The notes beneath the pieces are model-generated. The model did not search any database. It was given only the letters and a program-made list of their open reading frames with translations, and was not told where the DNA came from. The position numbers were made by a program, and so were the translations under genes. Of a stretch of DNA of 64,000 nt, positions 11,234 through 21,342 are shown piece by piece. Source of the DNA: Dissophora ornata (lineage: Eukaryota; Mortierellomycota; Mortierellomycetes; Mortierellales; Mortierellaceae); assembly GCA_025201705.1 (NCBI GenBank), contig MU616572.1, positions 56,266 to 120,265 on the forward strand. Reading direction: 5' to 3'. How positions within the stretch are numbered: the first letter of the stretch is position 1; each line of letters starts with the position of its first letter.

Positions 11234-13886
11234 ATGGCGATGGCGGCAGGGTATCCTCAATCGCCTCCTCGGAGCGCCTCTCCACGACAGCAACAGCAAC
11301 CTTCGCAAATCAACTTCGGTACCTTTGCGCGCCATGTGATGTCGCTCTTGGAGAATGGCAAGTTTTTGCATTCGTGCTGAAAGAATCAGTTTCTATGGTT
11401 TCCTAAACTACGAAAAAAGAGCGTGCGAGAAAAAAAAAAAAAAGGGCTCTCACCCCAGAATGCGATGTGTTTGAGCTGACCCCGGACTGCTGTGAATTTT
11501 CTACGCAAAATAGGCAACACGTTCAACTTTTCCTCACCGCCAGCCAAGAAGCGCATCTCAAAAAATATGATTTCAGAGCCAAAGAACTTTGAGCATCTGA
11601 TCCACACGGAAACTGAGGCGGAAGCAGAGATGATTTTCAAAGAGTGGATTCGGAATCCAAGTGCCGGTAAACTGCCAGGTGAGCAATAGAAGGCGAGCTG
11701 TGTTGCGTAAGGTGTTTGTATCGAGCAGAAGAACAAATAGAGCGCTGTCTAACATGTTTCGCTCGTTTGGCTTCTCTTCCTCTCCGTTTGAGTTCCTTCA
11801 AAAGTCTCCCAAGTCAAGTTTGATGTTGTGCGGCAAGAGGACCCTACAACGTTTGCTACCCCACCCGAAACTCTCAAAGGCCCTGTCTTTCACACAAAGC
11901 TCGCCAGTGATGACAGCCATCGACGTGATGCATCTTATGCGACCTTTGTCATTACCGAGAATGATGAACTAGATGGTGACAGCATTAGTAGCAGCAGCGG
12001 TGGGTTTGATGAAATTGAAAGGTCAACGGTTCCTTCACTGTCGACTGTCGAGCAGTCATCCTCCACGAAAATATTTTTTGAGAGTTATTACCATCGCCTG
12101 TTAACCAACCCGTCGGGTCGCTCACGGCGCCATCTGCAACTGGAGCGCCAGCTCGAGTCCATGGGAATCTCGGAAGAGGAAAAGGCTGCGATGCGGCAGG
12201 AGTGGATAGTGAAAGAAACCGAGTACATGAGGTTGTTGCGCGAGAAGGTATCTGTGAACTCGTTCCTTATTTTGAAGACGATCGGCCACGGTGCCTTTGG
12301 AGTCGTCAAACTTGTCCAAGAAAAGGACACTGGGCTGTATTTTGCAATGAAAGTGATGCGCAAAGCCGATATGCTGAAGAAGGGTCAGGAGGGACATGTC
12401 CGTGCAGAGCGCGATCTTATGACAGCAGCTTCCGAGTCTGCGGTATGGATCGTTAAACTGATCTATTCGTTCCAGGATGCAGACCATTTGTATCTGGTAA
12501 TGGAGTACATGTCGGGTGGAGATCTGCTGAACCTGCTGATAGAGAAGGACATCTTTGAGGAGGACTTTGCCAAGTTCTATGTTGCGGAGATGGTTCTCTG
12601 CATCGAGGAGGCACACAAACTGGGATACATTCATCGCGACATTAAGGTAGCCAGTCCGTCTATACATTCATCGGCTACGGAATGTGCACATATCTTGCCG
12701 AAAGCTCTATTGACTCTGTTACATTTTATTGGTCTCTCATAGCCTGACAACTTCCTGTTTAACAAAGAGGGACACATCAAACTGTCAGACTTTGGATTGG
12801 CGACAGATTTCCATTGGGCCCATGACACAGCCTATTACGAATCTCAGCGACGTGCTCTCTTGCGCAAGACTGGCATCGATATCGAGAACACGGATACGCT
12901 CAGGTCGCGCAAAAAACCAGGCAACTCAAAGGCGGCTCTAGCGTGGAACCTGGACGACGAGGACTACACACAGTCAATAGGACGACCGCCAAACCAAAGC
13001 ATCCTCACCTGGCGGGATCGCAACAGGAAAAAGATGGCGTTCTCTGTCGTTGGCACAAACAACTACATGGCTCCTGAGGTCCTTCGAGGCACAGGGTATG
13101 ATCGTGGATGCGACTGGTGGAGTCTCGGGGTAGGTCCAAGATACAGATTTTTACACCTCGCCTGTCTTTTGACATATGATTTAACAGACTATCATCCTCC
13201 TTGCAACTGCAATATAGGTTATTATGTTTGAGATGCTCTACGGATACCCACCATTCATTTCTAAATCTCGTCATACAACCCGTATCAAAATCATCAACTG
13301 GCGACAGACTCTCCGCTTCCCCGCAAAGCCTAGGGTCTCTCGTGAGGTCCAGGACTTGATCGAGAAGTTGATCTGTGAGAAAGAGTTCCGCCTGGGACGA
13401 AGCCCGCCTGCAAACAAGCGTTGGTCAACAGTGTCACCTCATCTGATGCAACAGCAACAACAGATGCTTAACCAGAGTCTGAACAGTCAAGGTCTTGGTG
13501 ATGCCTCCGAGATCAAGAACCATCCTTGGTTCCGTGGGGTCGACTGGGCTAACCTGAGATCTCAGCAGCCACCTTTCAGGCCAGCGTTGAAGGATCCCGC
13601 AGACACGAGGTACTTTGATGAAATGGTTGACGACAACCCGATGGCGGCGCCCGAGGGAGAGGAGAGAGTTATCAGAGATCCTCTTTTGGGCAACAAGAAT
13701 GAGGGTAGGCGGCTATTGGATATGCGCAAGAAATTAGCATTTGCAGGCTACACCTTCCGTGGATTCCATGCTCCTGGCGGCAAAAAGAACAAGGATACAG
13801 ACCATCGGCAAGGACTCAAGTTACACCCCAATGCCTGGGGCATGGGTGCTACAGACTCTGTGAGGCTCAGGAGCATGAGCTTGTAA
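11234..13886 (+). CDS. NDR-family AGC protein kinase with N-terminal CRIB motif
   Basis: Five exons: 11234-11357, 11514-11678, 11805-12646, 12743-13129 and 13218-13886, giving 728 residues; all joints are in phase. Residues 61-72 read ISEPKNFEHLIH, matching the CRIB core ISxPxxFxHxxH that binds Cdc42/Rac GTPases. At about 195-250 is the N-terminal regulatory helix region typical of NDR kinases (Mob binding). The kinase domain starts near 250 (IGHGAFGVV), with HRDIK ending at 377, SDFGLA, an extended activation insert of NDR type, and VVGTNNYMAPEVL. It ends with the C-terminal hydrophobic motif FAGYTFRGF. NDR kinases such as Cbk1, Orb6 and Cot-1 act in polarity and morphogenesis with Mob2. The CRIB motif in front of an NDR kinase is unusual to me and would link it directly to Cdc42. 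The first intron has a GC donor. Confidence 0.88.
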
Positions 13887-14286
13887 AGACAGCATCATTA
13901 CAATATTTTATTACTTCATCTACAGCTTTTTGCAGCGTGCAACACGCTTTTCATTTAATAGCGTCGNNNNNNNNNNGGGGGGGAGAGAGAGAGAGAGAGT
14001 TGTCGAGTTACAGCAACGCCGATTTGTACATAACCGGGGAGCCGAGAAGGCGTTGCTCCATTTATGGCATGCCTTTTCGAACTTTGTCGCCGTTTATCCA
14101 TAAACTTTCTGATTTCACATTTTTTGGTGGCAACATCTTAGTGGCTTGATGTTAAACGGTAAACAATTCTGTACTCAACGGATGCCTCAGACTGTCTCCT
14201 TCGCCTCAGCACTTGAATAGACCCAACTAGCAACCATCCCTCAGGAAGAAAGCGAGGAAAATAGCGGCGCATACAAACACACAGCC
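13887..14286. other. Intergenic region with assembly gap and GA microsatellite
   Basis: Contains ten N at 13967-13976, followed immediately by G8 and a (GA)n tract to about 13999. The gap probably marks the microsatellite length. No gene is seen; the 5' leader of the next gene occupies the end. Confidence 0.6.
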
Positions 14287-15670
14287 ATGGCAACAGCAAC
14301 ATCTGGAAAAGCTGTTACGCTCCTAAACCAGTCATTCAAGACTCCATTCGGCTTCGCACAAAGATCAGCCTCATGTCGCTACCTTGTCACCCCGCACTTT
14401 TCACCGTCCTTGCCACAAACCTGTGCTGCTCGGTCAGGACATGGATTCCATTCAGCTGCAGTTCTGAGTAAGGAGCAAGCCTTGCGCAAGCCATTATATT
14501 TGCAGAAAGACGCATTTGTCGGTCATCCAACATCCGTCACAGGTGGCTGTAGGCGGATGAGCGGTATCAGCAACGGCAGAGGCGGTGATCGGAGCACAGG
14601 GAGCAACCACAGTCTACCAGGAACATTTGTTACAGGAGGTAGATGGGATATACCCGAGAAAGCTACGGCCACATCTACATTACCGCCCCTACCATCATTA
14701 GCCGGAGTTTCGTCGCCGTCATTACCATCGCCAACGACAACGACTAGCGGCAATGACTCTTCGAAGACATGGGATGTGTTGAAGGACCGACTTTCAAGCG
14801 AGCTTGATGATGAAGAGAACAGTAAAAATAATATCCAGATGAACCTCAAGAAGCTGGAGGCCATATCGAAAGGTAAGGAGGTGATACATACATCCCGTCT
14901 TGGTGTCATCTGTGGCAACGAATCATTGTCAGAGAATTAATACTGATGCTTTAATTCCTTGATAGTCACGAAAAAGAGGCAGGCCTACTCACCATATATA
15001 CTGGTCTCCCAACTACCACCAACAGTCATGCCCGACGACATTAAGCGCATGGCCGTCTCTGAAGGAAGCATCACAGACATCATTTACCACCGAAACCAAT
15101 ACATGGAGTTCCAGAACCGGGCTACGATCGTATTTCGTTCAGCCACGGACGCCGTGGAATTTATTGCTCTGAAGTATGGCAAATTCTTGGGCGGACAGAG
15201 ACTTAACATGACCATGGTAAGCATCCAGGATTTGATCTAAAAGACGATATAACCTATACGCTTGGTTCAACAAGCACAACAAAGGATACGTCGCAGTCTG
15301 TTAATGCGTCCTTTATACGAAATAAATAAATGGATAGCTGGATCCATACGATCCAAAGGACAAGCGTCATATTCCACCTCAACTACCACCAGAGCCTCTC
15401 TCAGGACAGCTGGTTCTTGTTTCAGGACTTCCTGCAGCGTCACGGCCCGATAGTCTCAGGACGGTGTTTCGTCGTTTTCATTTGATGGATACTACAGAGG
15501 CAGCGATCATCCCGGTACCATCAAGGCGCTATGCTTCGACCTGTCAATACTTGATTCGACTCTCAAGTCGGTCAGAGGCCTTTCGGTTTGTGAGGACATA
15601 CCATAACTCGTACTTTCAGTTCATTGAGTTTAGAAAGAGGTGTCCCATTCGTGCAAGCGTGATTTACTAG
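14287..15670 (+). CDS. Mitochondrially targeted protein with two RRM-like domains
   Basis: Three exons, 14287-14872, 14966-15216 and 15338-15670, give 389 residues. The N-terminus is rich in Ser, Thr, Arg and Lys with no acidic residues for about 40 positions (MATATSGKAVTLLNQSFKT), as in mitochondrial presequences. A Ser/Gly-rich linker is followed by the first RRM-like unit (about 205-275: YILVSQLPPTVMPDDIKRM and a later TIVFRSATDAVEF). Exon 3 begins after an ATAG acceptor with LDPYDPKDKRHIPPQ and carries the second unit (about 303-375: LVLVSGLPAA, then YLIRLSSRSEAFRFVRTYH). The RNP1 aromatic positions are weak, so these are RRM-fold calls by pattern. A role in mitochondrial RNA metabolism or translation is inference; I do not recognise a named ortholog. 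Confidence 0.7.
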
Positions 15671-16559
15671 AATCTACGATAATAAAAAGAATCCCTAGTA
15701 TCCAAATGTGTCTAAAACATACGCTGAGTCGCCCCTACCTACATCCCTCCATTGCGAAGATAGCCTAGACAAATCAAGTAGAATCCATGCGAACTACAAC
15801 GAAAGATAAGACGGGGATGCGCTGCGGGCATCATTAAAACGGAGCCTCTAGGCTATGAAAAAGGCACGCAGGAGTGCCTATCGCGTGATATGTAGTTGCA
15901 GTTATTCGTCGCCGGGATTTCGGCTTCGATATGAGCACGGAAGATATTTATAACCATGCTTGGGGTCCGGTTTACCCTTCTAGCCATTCGTTTGCATGCA
16001 GGAAGGTATAGCCAAACGGACTACATGGCAGAGGCTAAAAGCAAGGTGAGACGCGATCCAAAATTATTAAAGGAGCTGCATCACGATTTTATGCTCTTTG
16101 AAGGGGCGGCCGATGATAGATAGTTACTTTAATAGCCGCAATAGAGGGAGCAACCTCAACTGAGGAGTAATGGCATAGGAGAGAAAGGAAGAGAGGGTAC
16201 GGGGTAGAGCTGTGAACATGTTGGGCAAGGCTAGCGGGGCTGAGAAAAGGAGAGCTCATGAAGAGCTACGATAATATCGAGGAGAGAGACGCAGTAAGGC
16301 GCGTACTGTGAGCAGTTCCACGACTAGCCGCGTTCTATGAGCGCGAACCTGGACTTTGGCTCGGCTGTTTCTACATTCATGAGACACGGTGCCTTGGCTA
16401 TTTCGTTTACTTTCCCTGGTATAAATACACTGTGTTATCCTACGTCCCTTTTTTTCTCTTTTGATTTCTGAGTCGGCCGAACGTGTTTTCCTTTCCATAG
16501 CATCATCAATCCAGCATCGTCAGATCCACTCCCGCATATACCCTCACCTACATCACATC
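15671..16559. other. Intergenic region, promoter of the GPI-protein gene
   Basis: About 0.9 kb with no supportable coding region; short open frames lack motifs. The 3' part contains a good TATA box (16419-16427) and a pyrimidine-rich leader before the ATG at 16560. Confidence 0.5.
16419..16427 (+). promoter_or_regulatory. TATA box of the GPI-anchored protein gene
   Basis: The sequence ggtataaatacac lies about 140 bases upstream of the ATG at 16560 and is followed by a T-rich, pyrimidine-rich stretch. It is the clearest TATA element in the window and fits a highly expressed wall-protein gene. Confidence 0.55.
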
Positions 16560-17241
16560 ATGAAGTTCACAGCCACCTTTCTTGCCGCTGCCATAACGCT
16601 CGCAGCCAACGTCAACGCTGATATGCTTCAGGTAAATAAATCGTGCCAATTCTAAATTCGACTTCTATCTTACTCTCAGGTTGACTAAACATTTCGCATC
16701 TCCGCCCTCATCATCGTGGGATCTTCCACAGATCAATAATCCAACTGCCGGAACCGTTTGGACAGCGGGTGTGTCCAACTTTGTCGGATGGACTGGCAAC
16801 TGCGCTTCGATGGGCGCAACTGCCAAGAACGTCACCGTCATCCTCAACACTGGTCCATCTGACGCGGTCCGGTACGTGGCGACATTGGGCACTTTGGATT
16901 GCTCTGGTTCCAGCACCCGCACGGATCTAACCGTGCCCCTGAGTATCGCCACTGGAACGTATTCGATCGTTGTTCGCACAGACCCTCAATTGAGCTACAC
17001 CAACATGTTCACGATTAACAACCCTTCGAGTCCCGCCACGGAGACTCCCTCGACCGCCGCTCCCTCGGCTGCTTCATCTGTCGCTGGCGCCGGCAGTTCC
17101 TCTGGTTCAAATGCTGGCTCAGCGCCCGCTCCCACAACAGCTGCCGTCGCAGGAAAGAACTCTGGAGAGTGTGTGAAGGCAAACACTATCTTGATTGGAT
17201 TAGGAGCCGCTGCACTCGCGGTCACTCAACTTCTGATGTAG
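16560..17241 (+). CDS. Secreted GPI-anchored Ser/Thr-rich protein (Kre9/Knh1-type domain)
   Basis: Two exons, 16560-16631 and 16732-17241, give 193 residues. Residues 1-20 form a signal peptide (MKFTATFLAAAITLAANVNA). The intron falls just after the signal peptide, in phase 0. Residues about 25-125 form an immunoglobulin-like domain with INNPTAGTVWTAGVSNFVGW and SYTNMFTINNPSS, the pattern of the fungal Ser-Thr-rich GPI-anchored family related to Kre9/Knh1. Then comes a Ser/Ala/Thr/Pro-rich stalk and a hydrophobic C-terminus (ILIGLGAAALAVTQLL) preceded by small residues, as needed for GPI attachment. The protein should sit on the plasma membrane or in the cell wall. Its molecular function is not known from sequence. 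N-glycosylation sequons are present (KNVT). Confidence 0.88.
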
Positions 17242-18343
17242 AAAAGACCGCACTTTGAAGAACTCATAAAAAATGCGTCTTTTACTCCATTGCCGCGCAA
17301 CACCATGTATAATCTACCATTTCTATCCCTTTACACTACCATCTATCTCCAGTCCCCCTCAACAGAAGCCGACGGGAGGGGCGTATAATGGACGCCTGGA
17401 ATACCCATTCCATTGAGCATCATACGATAGAAGCCACGTATAGCAAGCATGCCCCGAAATTTATTCTTGTCGTCGGGAAACTGTTACCGCCTCCGCGACT
17501 CCCTGTTCCAAAAGTATGATTTATTACCCTGACAATTGACTTCTTCAGAAATAAAGTATGGGCACAAGGAGGTCAGTCGACTTCGGTAGGAATCTGGGGC
17601 TCGCTATTTCACACATTCCTCCATGAGCACTTCGTTATACACCTCGTCCCGAACATCTGCTCATTTCCAACCCTCACCTTTGTCCTCCCTGGAGAGACAC
17701 GGTATCTAAATATGGTTATCCTAAAGATGTGATCGATCGACGGTATAGATGTGCCACGCGGCTGTCGAACTTAATGCGCACGAGGGAAATAAAGCATCAT
17801 AGGAGCGAGGGGGCCAAGAGCCGCTGTTCTCACCATTGAAGGCGTCAACGTATTTATGCCAAGAAAGGATGACAAAGATGAAAGGCAAAACGCTCGTTCC
17901 CCAAAACCGAATTAAGGCCATCACATGGAGTGACTGAGCGGAGGGGTTAACTATGATACCCATTCTCCAACCCCCAAGAGCGAGGAAGAAGGCATCGTTA
18001 AATCCAAGAGTCGAGCATTCGCCTGCCGAGATGAGTCGTTTAGGTTTATTTCTTGGGGAACCGCCGGGATAGGATAGGTGGGATGAGGTGCAGGTGGGGT
18101 GAGGTGCAGGTGGCTTATCAGATGGACATCCATTCATTCAGGACCTGGCTAATGAATGGCATATGATTTTCCAGTGGAAAATATAAATCACCCACTGCCT
18201 ACATTTGTGTGTTCCTGGTTCTCATCATCGAATCGTACATTCGCCCATTCTTTCATCAAACGCAACTCCTCTCCCTCACTTTTGGAAAAACAAGAGAACC
18301 CGAAGAACCCGACTACTGACACAGGCGACACCAAACCCCAATC
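17242..18343. other. Intergenic region between GPI protein and P450 reductase
   Basis: About 1.1 kb. A minus-strand open frame at 17721-18137 has no motif and is not called. A 16-bp tandem duplication (tgaggtgcaggtgg-type unit) lies at 18084-18115. The end holds the pyrimidine-rich leader of the reductase gene. Confidence 0.45.
18084..18115. repeat. Two-copy 16-bp tandem repeat
   Basis: The unit tgaggtgcaggtgggg at 18084-18099 is followed directly by tgaggtgcaggtggct at 18100-18115. It lies about 230 bases upstream of the P450 reductase start; no function is known. Confidence 0.7.
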
Positions 18344-21060
18344 ATGTCGGATGCTGTGATTGACACCCTTGACATCGCCATCCTTGGCGCTGTCCTCTTG
18401 GGCTCAGGCATTTACTGGTTCAAGGACAAGCTGCTGGGCTCGGGCTTAAGCTCGACCGCCAAGCAGCCCCTCGTACCCATGCAGAAGCCCAACGCCCCCG
18501 CCCTCAAGATCAACAAGGTGGCCAAGAAGACCCGCGATTTCGTCCAGAAGATGAATGAAACGGTAAGTAATCGTTCCTTGGCAGATCAACGATGCCTCTT
18601 GTGTTCTAGAGCATACACAGTGCCCTCAATGGTTGGATGAAGGGTTGTAGATCAGTTTTCCATTCCGTGCCTTGTTTCTCCTTTTTTGTGGTGCGGGAAC
18701 GGAAGTTGTGTTGTCGCGGGAGAGTGCGTGGCAATTTCCCGAGACCTCAACCCTATCCACCCGACGCAGCCGACCGACCGACCCGAGGGTACTGATTCCT
18801 CCAAAAGGAAATAGTGGCGACGTCTGTGAACCCACATCCACTCATTGAGGTCGCCATGGTGCTTAGCCCCTGGTGGTCCTCTTCGTTACCCAGCTCGCTG
18901 CACTTTGATGAAATTAAGCTATCTCTTCGCACGCTCCTCGTGAGCTTATCACTACCCCCTTTTCCGCGCACTAACATCTCTTGTTGATTCTCTTTTACCC
19001 TGACCATGGACAACAGGACAAGACAGTCATCTTTTTCTATGGATCGCAAACCGGAACTGCTGAAGACTATGCTTCCCGCTTGGCCAAGGAAGGAACGCAA
19101 CGCTACAACCTCAAGACCATGACCGCTGATTTGGAAGATTATGATATGAACCTCTTGGATACCCTGCCCTCGGACCACCTCGCTGTCTTTGTCCTTGCCA
19201 CCTATGGCGAGGGTGAACCCACGGATAACGCTGTCGAATTCTGGGAGCACTTAGTTTTGGGCGAGGATGTTCCCGAGTTCTCAGTTGGTGACTATGAAGA
19301 CGCAGAGAAACCCTTAGCTAACTTGCACTTCGTCATGTTTGGACTCGGCAACAAGACCTACGAGCACTACAACTCTGTCTGTAGACGCGTCGATGAGAGG
19401 CTCGTGCAGTTCGGCGCCACCCGCATTGGTGAGCGTGGTGAGGGTGATGACGATGGCTCGTTGGAGGAGGATTTCTTGAGCTGGAAGGACGACATGTGGA
19501 AGGCTGTCTGTGACTTCATGGGTATCGACTTTTTGGCAGGCAACAGTGGCCCTCGTCAGGCGACCTACAAGGTCCAGGACCACACCACCGAAGAGGTTGA
19601 GGGCTTGAAGAAGGTCTACTATGGTGAACATCAAGAACCCAAGTTTATGCTCGGCTCGTAAGTTTCCCTCACGTAACCTCATTGTGTTTTGGTGGCATGA
19701 TGGCAACGACTGCATGAATAGCTCCAATGTACTGATTTTCCTCCGCTCGTCTATATGCTCTAGTCGCCCCACCTATGACTCCAAAAACCCTTACTCTGCG
19801 CCCATCTCTGTCTCCCGTGAACTTTTTTCTGCCGCTGCTGATCGCCACTGCTTGCACATGGAGGTCGATATTTCTGGATCTGGCATCACCTATCAGGCTG
19901 GTGACCATGTTGCCGTTTGGCCCGTGAACTCTGAACAAGAAGCGAGCAAGCTTGCCAAGATCCTTGGATTGACGGACAAGCTCGATACCGTTCTTACCGT
20001 CGCCAACACTGATCCTACTACTACCAAGCTGCCGTTCCCTGTGCCCACGACCTACCGCACGATTCTCCGCAACTATGTCGACATCACTGCTCCACCCTCG
20101 CGTGCGTTCATCGGCCAATTGACTCCTTTCGCTCCTACCGAGGAAGCAACCAAGACATTTGCCCTGTGGGGACAGGACAAGGAAGCCTTCCGCATCAACG
20201 TTGCTGATGCACGCCGTAGCTTGGCCACTGTTTTGGAAAAGATCCTGGGCGTCGGCCAGACCATGGAGATTCCTTTTGATTTGCTGATCGAATCTGTGCC
20301 TCGTCTTCAGGCCCGCTATTACTCGATTTCGTCCTCTGCCAAAGCCCATCCTACCACCATTCACTTGACTGCTGTTGTCTTGAACTACCAGCCCTCCGTT
20401 GCGCCCGAAGAGACCGTCTATGGTTTGGCGACCAACTATTTGCTCAATTGCCATGCCCACATCAATCAGACTGGAGCGATCGAGCCGAAGTATGATATTT
20501 CGGGACCGAAAGGATCCCATGTTATTGGCGATAACGGAGTCAAAGTCCCTGTCCATGTGCGCCACTCCAACTTCAAGTTGCCTCGCAACGCTGCTTTGCC
20601 TATTGTGATGATTGGCCCAGGAACGGGTGTTGCGCCGTTCCGTGGTTTTATTCAGGACCGTGCTCAAGATGTGAAGAACGGCAAGAAGGTCGGCGCCATG
20701 GTTTTATTCTTTGGATGTCGCCGCGAGGATGAAGATTACATGTACAAGGATGAGTGGCCTGAGCTGATGAAGGATATTGAGGGTGCCCAGATCATCACGG
20801 CTTTGTCGCGTCAGCCAGGTGTGCCCAAGACCTATGTCCAGCACAGGATGAGTGAGCACAAGGAGCTGATCTGGGACTTGATCTACAAGCAAGGCGGATA
20901 CTTCTACGTCTGCGGAGACGCCAAGAATATGGCGCGCGAGGTCAACCACAGGCTGATTGAGATTGCCATGACGTGTGGTGAGATGTCGGAAGAGAAGGCG
21001 ACGACCTATGTCAAGGAGTTGCGCGGCCGTGGTCGTTACGAGGAGGATGTCTGGTCATAA
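18344..21060 (+). CDS. NCP1: NADPH-cytochrome P450 reductase
   Basis: Three exons, 18344-18562, 19017-19657 and 19764-21060, give 718 residues, the usual length. It transfers electrons from NADPH through FAD and FMN to microsomal P450s and other haem enzymes at the ER. Residues about 8-28 are the membrane anchor (IAILGAVLLGSGIYWF). The FMN-binding flavodoxin domain follows (FFYGSQTGTAEDYASRL, then ATYGEGEPTDNA and FGLGNKTYEHYN), then the FAD domain (RYYSISSSA) and the NADPH domain (IGPGTGVAPFRGFIQDR). It ends in the conserved DVWS, with the Trp that stacks on FAD. The first intron is 454 bases, long for this genome, and falls between anchor and flavodoxin. All catalytic motifs look intact. 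Confidence 0.97.
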
Positions 21061-21342
21061 ATGAGACAGGGCTACTCCACAAGGTTGTATTACATAGATA
21101 GAATGCGCATTTACGAGCAATAAATATAAACGGTTCGTATACTATTGAAATGTTGTGTGGTGCCATGCGATGACAGGTCCAAAGGAACCGTGTTTGAACC
21201 GATCCGGCCGCCTGTAGGCGAATCGGAAACAAGCCACACCTGGCTCTTGTACACACACAGCCCAGCTAGCATATGAAAGCTAAAGGATGGCCATGAATTA
21301 CTTCATTACTCAGAAGGAAAAAAAAAAAAAAAAAGAAGTCCT

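Noticed and set aside
13977..14000. G-run and GA tract as a regulatory or quadruplex element
   Set aside because: It borders an assembly gap and is a plain microsatellite; the sequence is not reliable.
17721..18137. 138-residue minus-strand open frame
   Set aside because: Composition shows no domain, and part of it overlaps a simple tandem repeat; chance open frame is likely.
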